Assembly (NCBI GenBank): GCA_015655115.1
Contig: JAATFQ010000290.1
Coordinates: forward strand, 1-64,000
Direction of reading: 5' to 3'
Length of the DNA stretch: 64,000 bases
Source of the DNA: Sphingobacteriales bacterium
GTDB lineage: Bacteria; Bacteroidota; Bacteroidia; Sphingobacteriales; Sphingobacteriaceae
Positions 27,768 to 37,479 of this stretch are shown one piece after another (position 1 is the stretch's first letter; the number at the start of each line of letters is the position of its first letter). Below the pieces are notes generated by a model. It saw only the letters and a program-made list of their open reading frames with translations. It ran no database searches and was not told the DNA's origin. The position numbers were made by a program, and so were the translations under genes.

Positions 27768-29579
27768 ATGGGATATAAAAGCTTAACCGAATGTGTTGCC
27801 GATTTAGAGGCACACGGTCATTTATTGCGCATTAAAGAAGAGGTAGATCCTTATCTGGAGATGGCTGCCATACACCTGCAGGTGTATGCACAGCAAGGAC
27901 CTGCCTTGTTTTTCGAGAAAGTAAAAGGCAGCCCTTTTCCGGCGGTGTCAAACCTGTTTGGAACATTGGAGAGATCTAAATTTATGTTCCGCGACAGTCT
28001 GCCGAATGTGGAAAAGCTGGTGTCCTTACGTTCGGACCCTATAAAAGCATTGAAGAATCCTTTGAAATATGCCGGGGCAGCACTTACTGCATTATCAGCA
28101 CTGCCGATGAAACAGAGCCTGTTTAAGTCGGCCTTTAAAAAAACAACCATCAGTGAGCTTCCCCAAATCGTGAACTGGCCAATGGATGGTGGCCCCTTTG
28201 TTACCATGCCTCAGGTATATACTGAAGATCCGGACAAACCGGGAATTATGAACGCCAATCTGGGCATGTACAGGATCCAGCTGGCGGGCAATGAATATAT
28301 AAAAGATGCAGAAATAGGGTTGCATTACCAGATTCATCGCGGCATAGGTATTCATCAGGCTAAAGCAAATGCAAAAGGGCAGCCTTTAAAAGTAAGTGTA
28401 TTTATCGGGGGACCGCCTTCGCATCCGCTCGCGGCAGTAATGCCTTTACCAGAAGGGCTGTCGGAAATGACCTTCGCAGGAGCATTAGGCAACCGCCGTT
28501 TCAGGTATTTTTATGATGATGAAGGTTTCTGCCTGTCTGCCGATGCAGATTTTGTGATCACCGGTACGGTATATCCTCATGAAACAAAACCGGAAGGCCC
28601 TTTTGGGGATCATTTGGGTTATTACAGTCTGACACACCCTTTCCCATTAATGAAAGTGCATAATGTGTACCATCGTGAAGATGCTATCTGGTCGTTTACC
28701 GTTGTAGGCCGTCCGCCGCAGGAGGATACGAGTTTTGGCGCATTGATACATGAAATTACCGGATCGGCCTTGCCGCAGGAAATACATGGTTTAAAAGAAG
28801 TAAATGCTGTAGATGCAGCAGGGGTACACCCTTTATTATTTGCTATTGGCAGCGAAAGATATACTCCTTACTTAAAAGGGCGCAGGCCACAGGAAATCCT
28901 GACTATAGCGAATCACATCCTGGGGAAAAACCAGCTCAGCCTGGCAAAGTACTTATTCATCGCTGCGCGTGAAGATGACGAAAGCCTGGATACACATGAT
29001 ATTGAAAAGTTTTTACACCATATTCTGTCGCGCATAGATTTAAAAAGGGACCTCCATTTTTATACACAGACCACAATAGATACATTAGACTATAGTGGGC
29101 AGGGACTGAACAGTGGCTCTAAGGTTGTTATTGCTGCAGCCGGGGAGGTGCTAAGGGTACTAACGGCAGAGCTGCCCGCAGGAGTTACTATTCCTGAACC
29201 ATTTGTTGAACATGCAATGGTAATGCCGGGTGTTCTTGCCATTACTGCCCCTGAATATGTTGATGCCAGGGTCGCCGGATTTGAAATTTACGGTTTGGCA
29301 GAGCATTTAGAAAATCAGGAGCTGAGTGGGCTTGCCCTGATAGTCCTTTGCGACGATGCAGCGTTTACTGCTGCGAATATCAATAATTTTGTGTGGGTAA
29401 CTTTTACAAGGAGCAATCCCGCTGTTGATATCAACGGTGTAGGAGGGGCCTTTTTATCGCCGAAGCATTGGGGTTGTACAGGCCCTTTGATTATAGATGC
29501 AAGGAAAAAACCGCACCATGCTCCGGAATTGATTATGGATAAAGAAGTGGAACTGAATTTGAAAAGGTTCAATCTTTAA
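27768..29579 (+). CDS. ubiD: UbiD family decarboxylase
   Basis: FGDHLGYYSLTHPFPLMKVHNVYHREDAIWSFTVVGRPPQED; partner UbiX at 6191. Confidence 0.9.
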   Translation: MGYKSLTECVADLEAHGHLLRIKEEVDPYLEMAAIHLQVYAQQGPALFFEKVKGSPFPAVSNLFGTLERSKFMFRDSLPNVEKLVSLRSDPIKALKNPLKYAGAALTALSALPMKQSLFKSAFKKTTISELPQIVNWPMDGGPFVTMPQVYTEDPDKPGIMNANLGMYRIQLAGNEYIKDAEIGLHYQIHRGIGIHQAKANAKGQPLKVSVFIGGPPSHPLAAVMPLPEGLSEMTFAGALGNRRFRYFYDDEGFCLSADADFVITGTVYPHETKPEGPFGDHLGYYSLTHPFPLMKVHNVYHREDAIWSFTVVGRPPQEDTSFGALIHEITGSALPQEIHGLKEVNAVDAAGVHPLLFAIGSERYTPYLKGRRPQEILTIANHILGKNQLSLAKYLFIAAREDDESLDTHDIEKFLHHILSRIDLKRDLHFYTQTTIDTLDYSGQGLNSGSKVVIAAAGEVLRVLTAELPAGVTIPEPFVEHAMVMPGVLAITAPEYVDARVAGFEIYGLAEHLENQELSGLALIVLCDDAAFTAANINNFVWVTFTRSNPAVDINGVGGAFLSPKHWGCTGPLIIDARKKPHHAPELIMDKEVELNLKRFNL

Positions 29580-29659
29580 GATGTGGGAGATTGAGAAATA
29601 ATTAAACTGATTTATATAATTATCCCGACGCAAACAATACCAGTGAATAGATTAGAAAC

Positions 29660-29693
29660 AAAAATCCCCTGCTATGATTAGCAAGGGATTTTT
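29660..29693. terminator. Bidirectional terminator between convergent genes
   Basis: AAAAATCCC-C-TGCTA-TGAT-TAGCA-A-GGGATTTTT. Confidence 0.75.
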
Positions 29694-29724
29694 TGTTTTT
29701 GACTGTGTGAATGACAGACTGATC

Positions 29725-31272
29725 CTAGAATCTGACGCCAACTGTTAAGAATACATTATTTCTTGCAATCTTAGCATCTGCCACAGGGACATCACTTGCA
29801 ACATCAAGGTCATATGGGTTGAATGTATTATGTGTTTCCTGACGCTGATAAGCCAGATCCACGTAATATTGGCTCACCCTGTATCCGATACCACCCGAAT
29901 AAGATTTAATTTCAGAAAGATTGCTGTCGTCAAATTTGTAAGGTGTACCATTCACGCCATAACCAGCCCTTAAGCTAAATTTGTCGATTTTGTATTCTGC
30001 CCCAACTCTGTAATTAATAGCATCAGTATAGTTCTGTTTAATATAGACATTGTTCTCATCTATAATATCTCTATATCCATCACTTACAGAAAGTTTAGTC
30101 GAGCCGTAATCTACATAGTCAACATCGGCAGACAATAATAAGCTTTGGCCTAAAATAACGCTTGCACCAACTGAACCTTTATAAGGGGTACGCAGATTAT
30201 AATTGAAGTCAGAATAATATACATTATTATTTGAAGAACTAATCAGGCTACCACCAGACGAGAAACCCACATCCAATACATCATCGAATGTTTCTTCGAT
30301 ATGCATCCATGTTGGAGATTGGAAAGTAGCACCTATTCTCACTGCATTTACAGGTTTGTAAATTAATCCTACTCTTGCATTAAAGCCAGCACCATCAGTG
30401 TTTTGATTAGATCTGTAAATCAGGTTATAATCATTGCCTAACTGGTCATTATTTTCCGTAGGATTTGCAGTTGTTCCCGGATCAATGATCGTTCCTGATT
30501 CTCTGTACAGTCGATCATTGTTATAATTTACGTTTACAAAGCCTAAACTTCCTCCCAGGTACAATTTGTTCGAGATATTAATAGCACCGGAGAAGTTAAG
30601 TTCTGAAGTAGATCCCGATCTTAGTTCGCTGTTACTTTGAGTATTAGGCAGGCTGGTTGCCGGCGCATAAGCAATCTCATTATTGATTAATCCGTCAAAC
30701 AGGTTGTTTCTGTAACCTACCGCAGGCAAGCTTTGATTATTGCCATCAAGAAGGTCGTCTGAAGTAGAGCCATAAGCGCGTTGTGCAAGGTCATCTGCAA
30801 AAGATGAATTTGGATTTTTGCCACTGTAGTTAAAATCGCCTCCAAAATCATTGTTTCTGTTATAGCCGATTCCCCAAACTACACTAACCACACCTTTATT
30901 CAAGTCAGCCCCTTTTGGTCTCACAACAGGATTATACCAGACTGCTGCTGCCTGATTCAGATTTAATCGGTTCTTAGTACTTTTTGTATCCTGACCAAAA
31001 TAAGTCGCATCAGATTTCACATTATTGAACTCTGGTGTGATACTGAATTCTGAGCGGGTGAACATACCCAGACCTGCAGGGTTACCACCAATAGAGCTGA
31101 TATCACCACCAAGACTGATCTGCGCATTTCCCAAACCTTTAAAGCGGGCAGTACTTCCGTAATCTGTGCGCGAAAATCTTAGAGCATCGCCGGCATATAC
31201 ACCACTTTGAGCATAAATATTACCTGTAGTAGCTACTGTAGCTACTACCAGGAGTTGTATGAATTTTTTCAT
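29725..31272 (-). CDS. Outer membrane protein (OmpP1/FadL-like beta-barrel)
   Basis: Signal peptide; GGDISSIGGNPAGLGMFTRSEFSITPEF; terminal aromatic residue ...NVFLTVGVRF. Confidence 0.8.
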   Translation of the reverse strand: MKKFIQLLVVATVATTGNIYAQSGVYAGDALRFSRTDYGSTARFKGLGNAQISLGGDISSIGGNPAGLGMFTRSEFSITPEFNNVKSDATYFGQDTKSTKNRLNLNQAAAVWYNPVVRPKGADLNKGVVSVVWGIGYNRNNDFGGDFNYSGKNPNSSFADDLAQRAYGSTSDDLLDGNNQSLPAVGYRNNLFDGLINNEIAYAPATSLPNTQSNSELRSGSTSELNFSGAINISNKLYLGGSLGFVNVNYNNDRLYRESGTIIDPGTTANPTENNDQLGNDYNLIYRSNQNTDGAGFNARVGLIYKPVNAVRIGATFQSPTWMHIEETFDDVLDVGFSSGGSLISSSNNNVYYSDFNYNLRTPYKGSVGASVILGQSLLLSADVDYVDYGSTKLSVSDGYRDIIDENNVYIKQNYTDAINYRVGAEYKIDKFSLRAGYGVNGTPYKFDDSNLSEIKSYSGGIGYRVSQYYVDLAYQRQETHNTFNPYDLDVASDVPVADAKIARNNVFLTVGVRF

Positions 31273-31292
31273 TTAGTATTTTAGATACATTA

Positions 31293-32189
31293 TTAATTTC
31301 TTCCACCACGGCCGCCACCTGATCTGCCGCCACCGCCATAGCTTCCTGACGATCTGCTGCTACCCATACCAGAGCTGCTTTGAGAACTTCTTTGCGGGGT
31401 ATAGCTTTCAGTTCTTTGAGGTCTTGTAGATGACCTGTCAACCGATCTTGAAGAAGTATTACCCTGTTGATATGTCCTGCCCGATGCTGTTACACCGCGT
31501 GTGTTTCTTCCAGACACAACGTTTCCATTGGCATCATATCTTCTTGAGCCTGTACCATTATAAGATCCACGTCCGTAACTGCTGTTTTCTAAACCTCTGC
31601 CCGTCCTTGGACTGTAGTTGCTGATTCTGCCACGTCCCCAGCCGCCGCCATAATAGCCGCCACCGTAGTAACCACCGCCCCAGAGTCCGCCATAATAACC
31701 ACCGCCCCATCCCCATGGAGAATAGAAAGGATCATATAAGCCTCCCCAGCCGTAACCTCCCCAGCCATAACCGCCATAAAGGCCTCCCCAGCCATAGCCA
31801 GATCCCCAGCCACCATAGAAACCGTTACCGAATCCGAATCCCATGCCTAAGGTTATGCCAGGGTAATATCCTCCATAAAAAGAGTCATAATAAAAGGGAT
31901 CATAATAATTTCTGTATGGGCTTCCATAATAGAATCTGTTGATCCTGGAAGAGTAGCTCATATCCGTGTATAGATCATCGCTACCATAGTAGTCGTCGTT
32001 ATCCTGATTATCATCGTAGACCTGTGTAGATTGTACAGGCACGGGACGTGTATATTCAACAGCTTGGGCTGTTGTTCCATAAACGTCATCATCATTGCGC
32101 GTTTGCTGGGCCATCTGTGGCACAGAACAGGAGGAAACGGCGAGTGCCGTAACCACCAGCATGCTGGTAAATAAATGGTTAGGTTTCAT
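31293..32189 (-). CDS. Gly/Tyr/Trp-rich lipoprotein
   Basis: Start MKPNHLFTSMLVVTALAVSSC (lipobox); long GGYGWGGLYGGYGWGG / GGYYGGG region. Confidence 0.7.
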   Translation of the reverse strand: MKPNHLFTSMLVVTALAVSSCSVPQMAQQTRNDDDVYGTTAQAVEYTRPVPVQSTQVYDDNQDNDDYYGSDDLYTDMSYSSRINRFYYGSPYRNYYDPFYYDSFYGGYYPGITLGMGFGFGNGFYGGWGSGYGWGGLYGGYGWGGYGWGGLYDPFYSPWGWGGGYYGGLWGGGYYGGGYYGGGWGRGRISNYSPRTGRGLENSSYGRGSYNGTGSRRYDANGNVVSGRNTRGVTASGRTYQQGNTSSRSVDRSSTRPQRTESYTPQRSSQSSSGMGSSRSSGSYGGGGRSGGGRGGRN

Positions 32190-32293
32190 AATATGTGAGT
32201 TCTTTGTGTGTTTAACAAATATTGTAGCGATAAATTTATAAATTTGCTCCCTACCATACAAGTTATTTAACACAAAAAACGTTCCAATCAGTT

Positions 32294-33766
32294 ATGAGCA
32301 AAGGTATTACAAGTAAAAACGAGGATTATTCCCAATGGTATAACGACATTGTTATAAAGGCCGACCTTGCTGAACACTCAGCAGTGCGCGGCTGCATGGT
32401 GATAAAGCCCTATGGATATTCGATTTGGGAAAAAATGCAGGCAGTTTTAGATCAGAAATTCAAAGATACAGGGCACAGTAATGCCTATTTTCCCTTATTC
32501 ATTCCAAAGTCATTTTTCTCTAAGGAGGCGGCGCATGTTGAGGGATTCGCGACAGAATGTGCTGTAGTGACACATTATCGGCTGAAAAATGACGGAGAAG
32601 GAAATATTATAGTTGACCCTGATGCTAAACTTGAAGAGGAACTAATTGTAAGGCCAACTTCAGAAACGATCATATGGAACACCTATAGAGGCTGGGTTCA
32701 GTCTTATCGCGACTTGCCAATATTAGTCAATCAATGGGCTAACGTTGTGCGTTGGGAAATGCGCACACGCTTATTTCTCCGCACGGCAGAATTTTTATGG
32801 CAAGAGGGACATACTGCTCATGCTACGCAGCAGGAAGCTATTGAAGAGACAGAGAGAATGCTCGATGTATATTCAGACTTTGCTGAAAACTGGATGGCAT
32901 TGCCGGTAATCAGAGGAAGGAAAACTGCCAATGAGCGTTTTGCAGGGGCTTTGGATACCTATTGTATTGAAGCATTGATGCAGGATGGCAAAGCATTGCA
33001 GGCAGGTACATCACACTTTTTGGGGCAGAACTTTGCAAAGGCATTCGATGTTAAGTTTACCAATAAAGAAGGTAAGATTGAACATGTCTGGGCTACCTCA
33101 TGGGGAGTGTCTACACGTTTGATCGGAGCCTTGATTATGGCCCATAGTGATGATGCTGGCTTAGTGCTGCCGCCAAAATTAGCACCTATCCAGGTGGTTA
33201 TTGTGCCTATCTATAAAGGAGAGGACGACCTTAAAAATATCACCAGGTTTGTTGATGAACTGGTGATGAAACTAAAACGTTTAGGTATTTCAGTAAAATA
33301 TGATGACCGTGATACCCAGCGTCCAGGGTTTAAATTTGCAGAGTACGAATTAAAGGGTGTTCCGGTGCGTATTGCTATCGGCGGACGTGATATGGAGAAT
33401 GGCACCGTAGAAATCGCAAGGAGAGATACCAGGGAAAAAAGTACAGTAGCTCAGGAAGGGCTTGAAATTTACATTTCCAACTTATTGGAAGATATCCAGA
33501 CCAATATATATAAAAAGGCGTCAGATTACCGTTCTGAACATATTACTGAAGCCAATTCTTATGATGAGCTGAAAGACCTGCTGGATAATAAGGGTGGATT
33601 TATCTCAGCACACTGGGATGGTACTCCGGAAACAGAGCAGAAGATAAAAGATGATATTAAGGCTACCATCAGGTGTATTCCTTTAAATAATCCATTGGAA
33701 GACGGTGTTTGTGTTTATTCTGGTAAGCCATCTATTCAGCGTGTTTTATTTGCACGCGCTTATTAA
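32294..33766 (+). CDS. proS: Prolyl-tRNA synthetase
   Basis: [57 protein letters not shown]. Confidence 0.95.
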   Translation: MSKGITSKNEDYSQWYNDIVIKADLAEHSAVRGCMVIKPYGYSIWEKMQAVLDQKFKDTGHSNAYFPLFIPKSFFSKEAAHVEGFATECAVVTHYRLKNDGEGNIIVDPDAKLEEELIVRPTSETIIWNTYRGWVQSYRDLPILVNQWANVVRWEMRTRLFLRTAEFLWQEGHTAHATQQEAIEETERMLDVYSDFAENWMALPVIRGRKTANERFAGALDTYCIEALMQDGKALQAGTSHFLGQNFAKAFDVKFTNKEGKIEHVWATSWGVSTRLIGALIMAHSDDAGLVLPPKLAPIQVVIVPIYKGEDDLKNITRFVDELVMKLKRLGISVKYDDRDTQRPGFKFAEYELKGVPVRIAIGGRDMENGTVEIARRDTREKSTVAQEGLEIYISNLLEDIQTNIYKKASDYRSEHITEANSYDELKDLLDNKGGFISAHWDGTPETEQKIKDDIKATIRCIPLNNPLEDGVCVYSGKPSIQRVLFARAY

Positions 33767-33800
33767 GCAGGGTAAATTGCCGACATAACAAATTATTCTT

Positions 33801-33838
33801 CAGCTGACCTATAAACGTATAGGTCGGCTGATTTTTTT
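33801..33838 (+). terminator. Intrinsic terminator after proS
   Basis: CAGCTGACCTATA-AACG-TATAGGTCGGCTG-ATTTTTTT. Confidence 0.75.
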
Positions 33839-33864
33839 AATAATACTGCTAAAAACATATTTAT

Positions 33865-35013
33865 ATGCTGAAGATGAAATTTGCAACCAAAGCTATACAC
33901 GCAGGGCAAGAGCCAGACCCAACAACAGGGGCGGTGATGACCCCTATTTATCAAACTTCTACTTATGCCCAGGCTTCGCCGGGCGACAATAAAGGCTTTG
34001 AATATTCAAGAGGAACCAACCCCACGCGTCAGGCCTTAGAGCATTGTCTTGCTGCATTGGAAAATGCAAAATACGGGCTTGCTTTTTCTTCGGGTATGGG
34101 TGCAACAGATACGGTAATGCGTCTGCTGGTACCTGGCGATGAGGTGATTACAGGGAATGATCTATACGGAGGCTCTTATAGGATTTTCACTAAGATCTAT
34201 GCTAAATACGGTATCAAATTCCATTTCCTTGACCTGTCGAAACCGGAAAATATACTGCCTTATATCAATGAAAAAACGAAACTAGTCTGGATAGAAACGC
34301 CTACTAATCCGACTATGCAGATTGTCGACATTGAAGGTATAGCTAAAATCACTAAAGAAAAGGGGCTGATTTTAACGGTGGATAACACTTTTGCCTCACC
34401 TTACCTGCAAAATCCTATAGACTTAGGTGCTGATATTGTGATGCATTCGGTAACCAAATACATTGGCGGACACTCTGATGTGGTAATGGGAGCGTTGTTG
34501 CTAAATGACGATGAACTCTATAAAAGTCTCTGGTTTATATACAATGCCTGCGGCGCCACACCGGGGCCTCAGGATGCCTTCTTGGTGCTGAGGGGAATTA
34601 AAACCCTGCATCTGCGCATGAAAGCACATTGTGAAAATGGAGAAAAAGTGGCTCATTATTTAAAGAACCATCCGAAGATCGATAAAATCTACTGGCCGGG
34701 GTTTGAAGATCATCCAAACCATGATATCGCTAAAAAACAAATGCGCGGTTTTGGCGGTATGGTTTCTATCACGCTCAAAGGAGCAGATCTGGCGGAAACA
34801 TTCCGTGTAGCCTCATCTTTTAAAGTGTTTACCCTTGCCGAATCGCTTGGTGGTGTAGAATCATTAATCAATCACCCGACTACGATGACCCATGGTTCTA
34901 TCCCAAAAGAAGAACGCGAAAAAGTAGGGGTGACGGACAATTTATTACGCTTGAGTGTAGGTGTTGAAGATATTGAAGATCTTTTGGCAGACCTGGAGCA
35001 GGCTCTTCGTTAG
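33865..35013 (+). CDS. metB: Cystathionine gamma-synthase / PLP-dependent Cys-Met metabolism enzyme
   Basis: KFATKAIHAGQEPDPTTGAVMTPIYQTSTYAQ; HSVTKYIGGHSDVVMGA. Confidence 0.9.
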   Translation: MLKMKFATKAIHAGQEPDPTTGAVMTPIYQTSTYAQASPGDNKGFEYSRGTNPTRQALEHCLAALENAKYGLAFSSGMGATDTVMRLLVPGDEVITGNDLYGGSYRIFTKIYAKYGIKFHFLDLSKPENILPYINEKTKLVWIETPTNPTMQIVDIEGIAKITKEKGLILTVDNTFASPYLQNPIDLGADIVMHSVTKYIGGHSDVVMGALLLNDDELYKSLWFIYNACGATPGPQDAFLVLRGIKTLHLRMKAHCENGEKVAHYLKNHPKIDKIYWPGFEDHPNHDIAKKQMRGFGGMVSITLKGADLAETFRVASSFKVFTLAESLGGVESLINHPTTMTHGSIPKEEREKVGVTDNLLRLSVGVEDIEDLLADLEQALR

Positions 35014-35086
35014 TGTTTACCTTCAAGCTACCTTCGGCGGTTTAATTGTCTTTTAGCTGCCTTCGGCAGTTTTAATTATCATGTAG

Positions 35087-35133
35087 CCTGCATAAGATTT
35101 TCAGTAATTTTGTAATGCCTAATCTTATGCAGG
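35087..35133 (+). promoter_or_regulatory. Promoter-like element bracketed by a 13-bp inverted repeat
   Basis: CCTGCATAAGATT-N5-TAATTTTG-N8-AATCTTATGCAGG; TAATTTTG fits TAnnTTTG. Confidence 0.5.
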
Positions 35134-35160
35134 TTTCATGACTACTAATATATAAGCGGA

Positions 35161-35940
35161 TTGGAATTTTTAGAACTACAGGATTTTCTGGACAGCAAAG
35201 TTGAGCAATACAACAGGCCAAACTTTATTACCAATGATCCGATATGCATACCACATCGTTTTTCGAAAAAACAGGATGTAGAGATTGCCGCTTTTTTTGC
35301 GGCAATTTTAGCTTGGGGGCAGCGGAAAACAATAATTAATAAATGCACCGACCTGTTCAGCAGGATGGACAACGATCCTTACAACTTTATGCTTCAGCAT
35401 ACAGATAATGATTTGAAAGGACTGCTGAATTTTAAGCACCGTACTTTCAACGACACAGACCTGTTGTACTTTGTCTCATTCTTTCAGCAGCATTATGCAG
35501 AAAATCAGAGCCTGGAAACAGCTTTCCTTCCTGCATATTTCAGCAATGAGATTAACTTTACTGCAGAAAATGCGCTGAACCATTTCCGTTCGTACTTCTT
35601 CAGTCTCCCGGATTCACCACGGAGGACAGTCAAACACATCTCTTCGCCACTTCAAAAATCTACTTGTAAGCGCCTGAACATGTTTTTGCGCTGGATGGTA
35701 CGGAAAGATAATAAGGGTGTAGATTTTGGTATTTGGGAATCTATCACCCCAGCTAATCTGGTTTGTCCCTGTGATGTGCATGTGGACAGGGTGGCACGCC
35801 GTCTAGGGCTCATTACGCGAAAGCAAACTGACTGGCGCACTGCTGTTGAACTTACCAGTGAGCTGCTCAAATTTGATCCACAAGACCCTGTGAAGTATGA
35901 TTTCGCTTTGTTTGGGCTGGGGGTAGAAGAAAAATTTTAA
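35161..35940 (+). CDS. TIGR02757 family protein
   Basis: DPICIPHRFSKKQDVEIAAFFAAILAWGQRKTIINKC; TPANLVCPCDVHVDRVARRLGLITRKQTDWRTAVELT. Confidence 0.85.
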   Translation: MEFLELQDFLDSKVEQYNRPNFITNDPICIPHRFSKKQDVEIAAFFAAILAWGQRKTIINKCTDLFSRMDNDPYNFMLQHTDNDLKGLLNFKHRTFNDTDLLYFVSFFQQHYAENQSLETAFLPAYFSNEINFTAENALNHFRSYFFSLPDSPRRTVKHISSPLQKSTCKRLNMFLRWMVRKDNKGVDFGIWESITPANLVCPCDVHVDRVARRLGLITRKQTDWRTAVELTSELLKFDPQDPVKYDFALFGLGVEEKF

Positions 35941-35947
35941 TATCTTT

Positions 35948-36001
35948 AGGAGCATATAACAGGAACACATAAAAAGGAACTTATAATAGGAACACATAAA
36001 A
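35948..36001 (+). repeat. Four imperfect 13-14 bp tandem units in intergenic region
   Basis: AGGAGCATATAAC / AGGAACACATAAAA / AGGAACTTATAAT / AGGAACACATAAAA. Confidence 0.75.
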
Positions 36002-36009
36002 TACATCCA

Positions 36010-36525
36010 TTGGTTATATTTAAAGCTGAGATAGAGCGCTTCGAAAAGAAAGGTGAAAAGACAGGGTGGACCTATGTTGCCATTCCCAGTGCTACTGCGA
36101 CTTTAATTAAGCCGGATTGCAGAAAAAGCTACCGGGTAAAAGGAAAGCTCGACAATGTGGCGATTGCAGGAGTAAGTATGGTGCCAATGGGAGAGGGTAA
36201 TTTTATCATTGCCCTGAAAGGCAGCCTTCGTAAGCAGCTAAAAAAAGAAGAGGGTGGTATCATTCAGTTAGAACTGGAAGAAGATAAAGATTTCCAGATT
36301 GAGATGCCTGATGATCTGGCGATTTGTCTTTCAGAAGAAGCTTACCTGATGGAAAATTTCCTCAAAATGCCCAAATCACATCAAAACTATTATATTAACT
36401 GGCTAAATACAGCTAAAACAGAGAAGACGCGTATCAAGCGGATAACGGAGATCATCATTGCCATGGATAGAAAAATGGACTTTGGGGAAATGATGAGGGC
36501 AAATAAAAATGATGGCGGCAAATAA
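36010..36525 (+). CDS. YdeI/OmpD-associated family protein (DUF1905-containing), TTG start
   Basis: IERFEKKGEKTGWTYVAIP; AYLMENFLKMPKSHQNYYINWLNTAKTEKTRIKRITEII. Confidence 0.8.
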   Translation: MVIFKAEIERFEKKGEKTGWTYVAIPSATATLIKPDCRKSYRVKGKLDNVAIAGVSMVPMGEGNFIIALKGSLRKQLKKEEGGIIQLELEEDKDFQIEMPDDLAICLSEEAYLMENFLKMPKSHQNYYINWLNTAKTEKTRIKRITEIIIAMDRKMDFGEMMRANKNDGGK

Positions 36526-36542
36526 AACGATTTGACGTGTAG

Positions 36543-37322
36543 TTAATTTCTCTTGTAATTTCTAAACCAGCTGGCTACTTTCATTTCAATAACACCAACA
36601 AATGCTTCTCTAAAAATTCGTGTACTCATTTTTGAAGTTCCCTCTGTACGGTCGGTAAAAATAATAGGTACCTCAACCACATTAAAGCCATACTTTATTG
36701 CTGTAAATTTCATTTCAATCTGGAATGCATAACCCACAAACCTGATTTTGTCCATCGGAATAGTTTCGAGTACCTTTCTGCGGTAGCATTTGAAGCCTGC
36801 AGTAGCATCCTGGATGTTTATCCGCGTGATCAGGCGGACATACATCGAAGCAAAATAAGACATGAGCACCCTACCCATAGGCCAGTTAACTACATTTACA
36901 CCTTTCACATAACGGGACCCTATAGCTACGTCTGCCCCATTCAGGCAGGCCTCACGCAAAGCCAGTAAATCGTTAGGGTTATGAGAAAAATCGGCATCCA
37001 TTTCAAAAATATATTCGTACTGGCGCTCCAATGCCCATTTAAACCCATGGATATAGGCTGTGCCCAAACCTAATTTTCCAGTTCGCTGCTCTATATGCAG
37101 CCCTGCATATTCCTGCTGTAAAGATTTTACAATTTCTGCTGTGCCATCAGGGGATCCATCGTCTATAACGAGTACTTCGAAAGAGAAATCAAGGCTAAAT
37201 ACCTTGCGGATAATCCGCTCTATATTTTCTTTCTCATTGTAGGTGGGGATAATGACTAGGCTGTCTGACACGTAGATAGTATTGATTAAAAACTTGGCGA
37301 AAGTATTGATTAAAAATGACAT
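36543..37322 (-). CDS. Polyprenol-phosphate-mannose-synthase-like glycosyltransferase family 2
   Basis: VIIPTYNEKENIERIIRKV; VLVIDDGSPDGTAEIV; EMDADFSHNPNDL; GSRYVKGVNVVNWP. Confidence 0.9.
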   Translation of the reverse strand: MSFLINTFAKFLINTIYVSDSLVIIPTYNEKENIERIIRKVFSLDFSFEVLVIDDGSPDGTAEIVKSLQQEYAGLHIEQRTGKLGLGTAYIHGFKWALERQYEYIFEMDADFSHNPNDLLALREACLNGADVAIGSRYVKGVNVVNWPMGRVLMSYFASMYVRLITRINIQDATAGFKCYRRKVLETIPMDKIRFVGYAFQIEMKFTAIKYGFNVVEVPIIFTDRTEGTSKMSTRIFREAFVGVIEMKVASWFRNYKRN

Positions 37323-37429
37323 GCCATAAGCAAATAGGCAATTAATAAAAAAATGACACGATAATCAAGATACAGAAGAAGAGCAGGGCTGAATTTCTAT
37401 TATCAGCACAAAATGCAGATGCCAGCAAC

Positions 37430-37457
37430 AAAAAAGCCGCAGGTTCATCCTGCGGCT
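37430..37457 (-). terminator. Intrinsic terminator
   Basis: AAAGCCGCAGG-TTCAT-CCTGCGGCTTT. Confidence 0.7.
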
Positions 37458-37479
37458 TTATCAAGATGTAAGTATAAAC

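Noticed and set aside
31589-31942. Alternate-frame ORFs in the Gly-rich lipoprotein gene
   Set aside because: Generated by GC-rich repeat composition (GGN/TAY codons); the Gly/Tyr frame has signal peptide and lipobox.
35803-36006. 67-aa minus ORF with repeated MCS/FMCS words
   Set aside because: Produced by translation of the tandem AGGAAC repeat antisense to flanking genes; no support as a gene.
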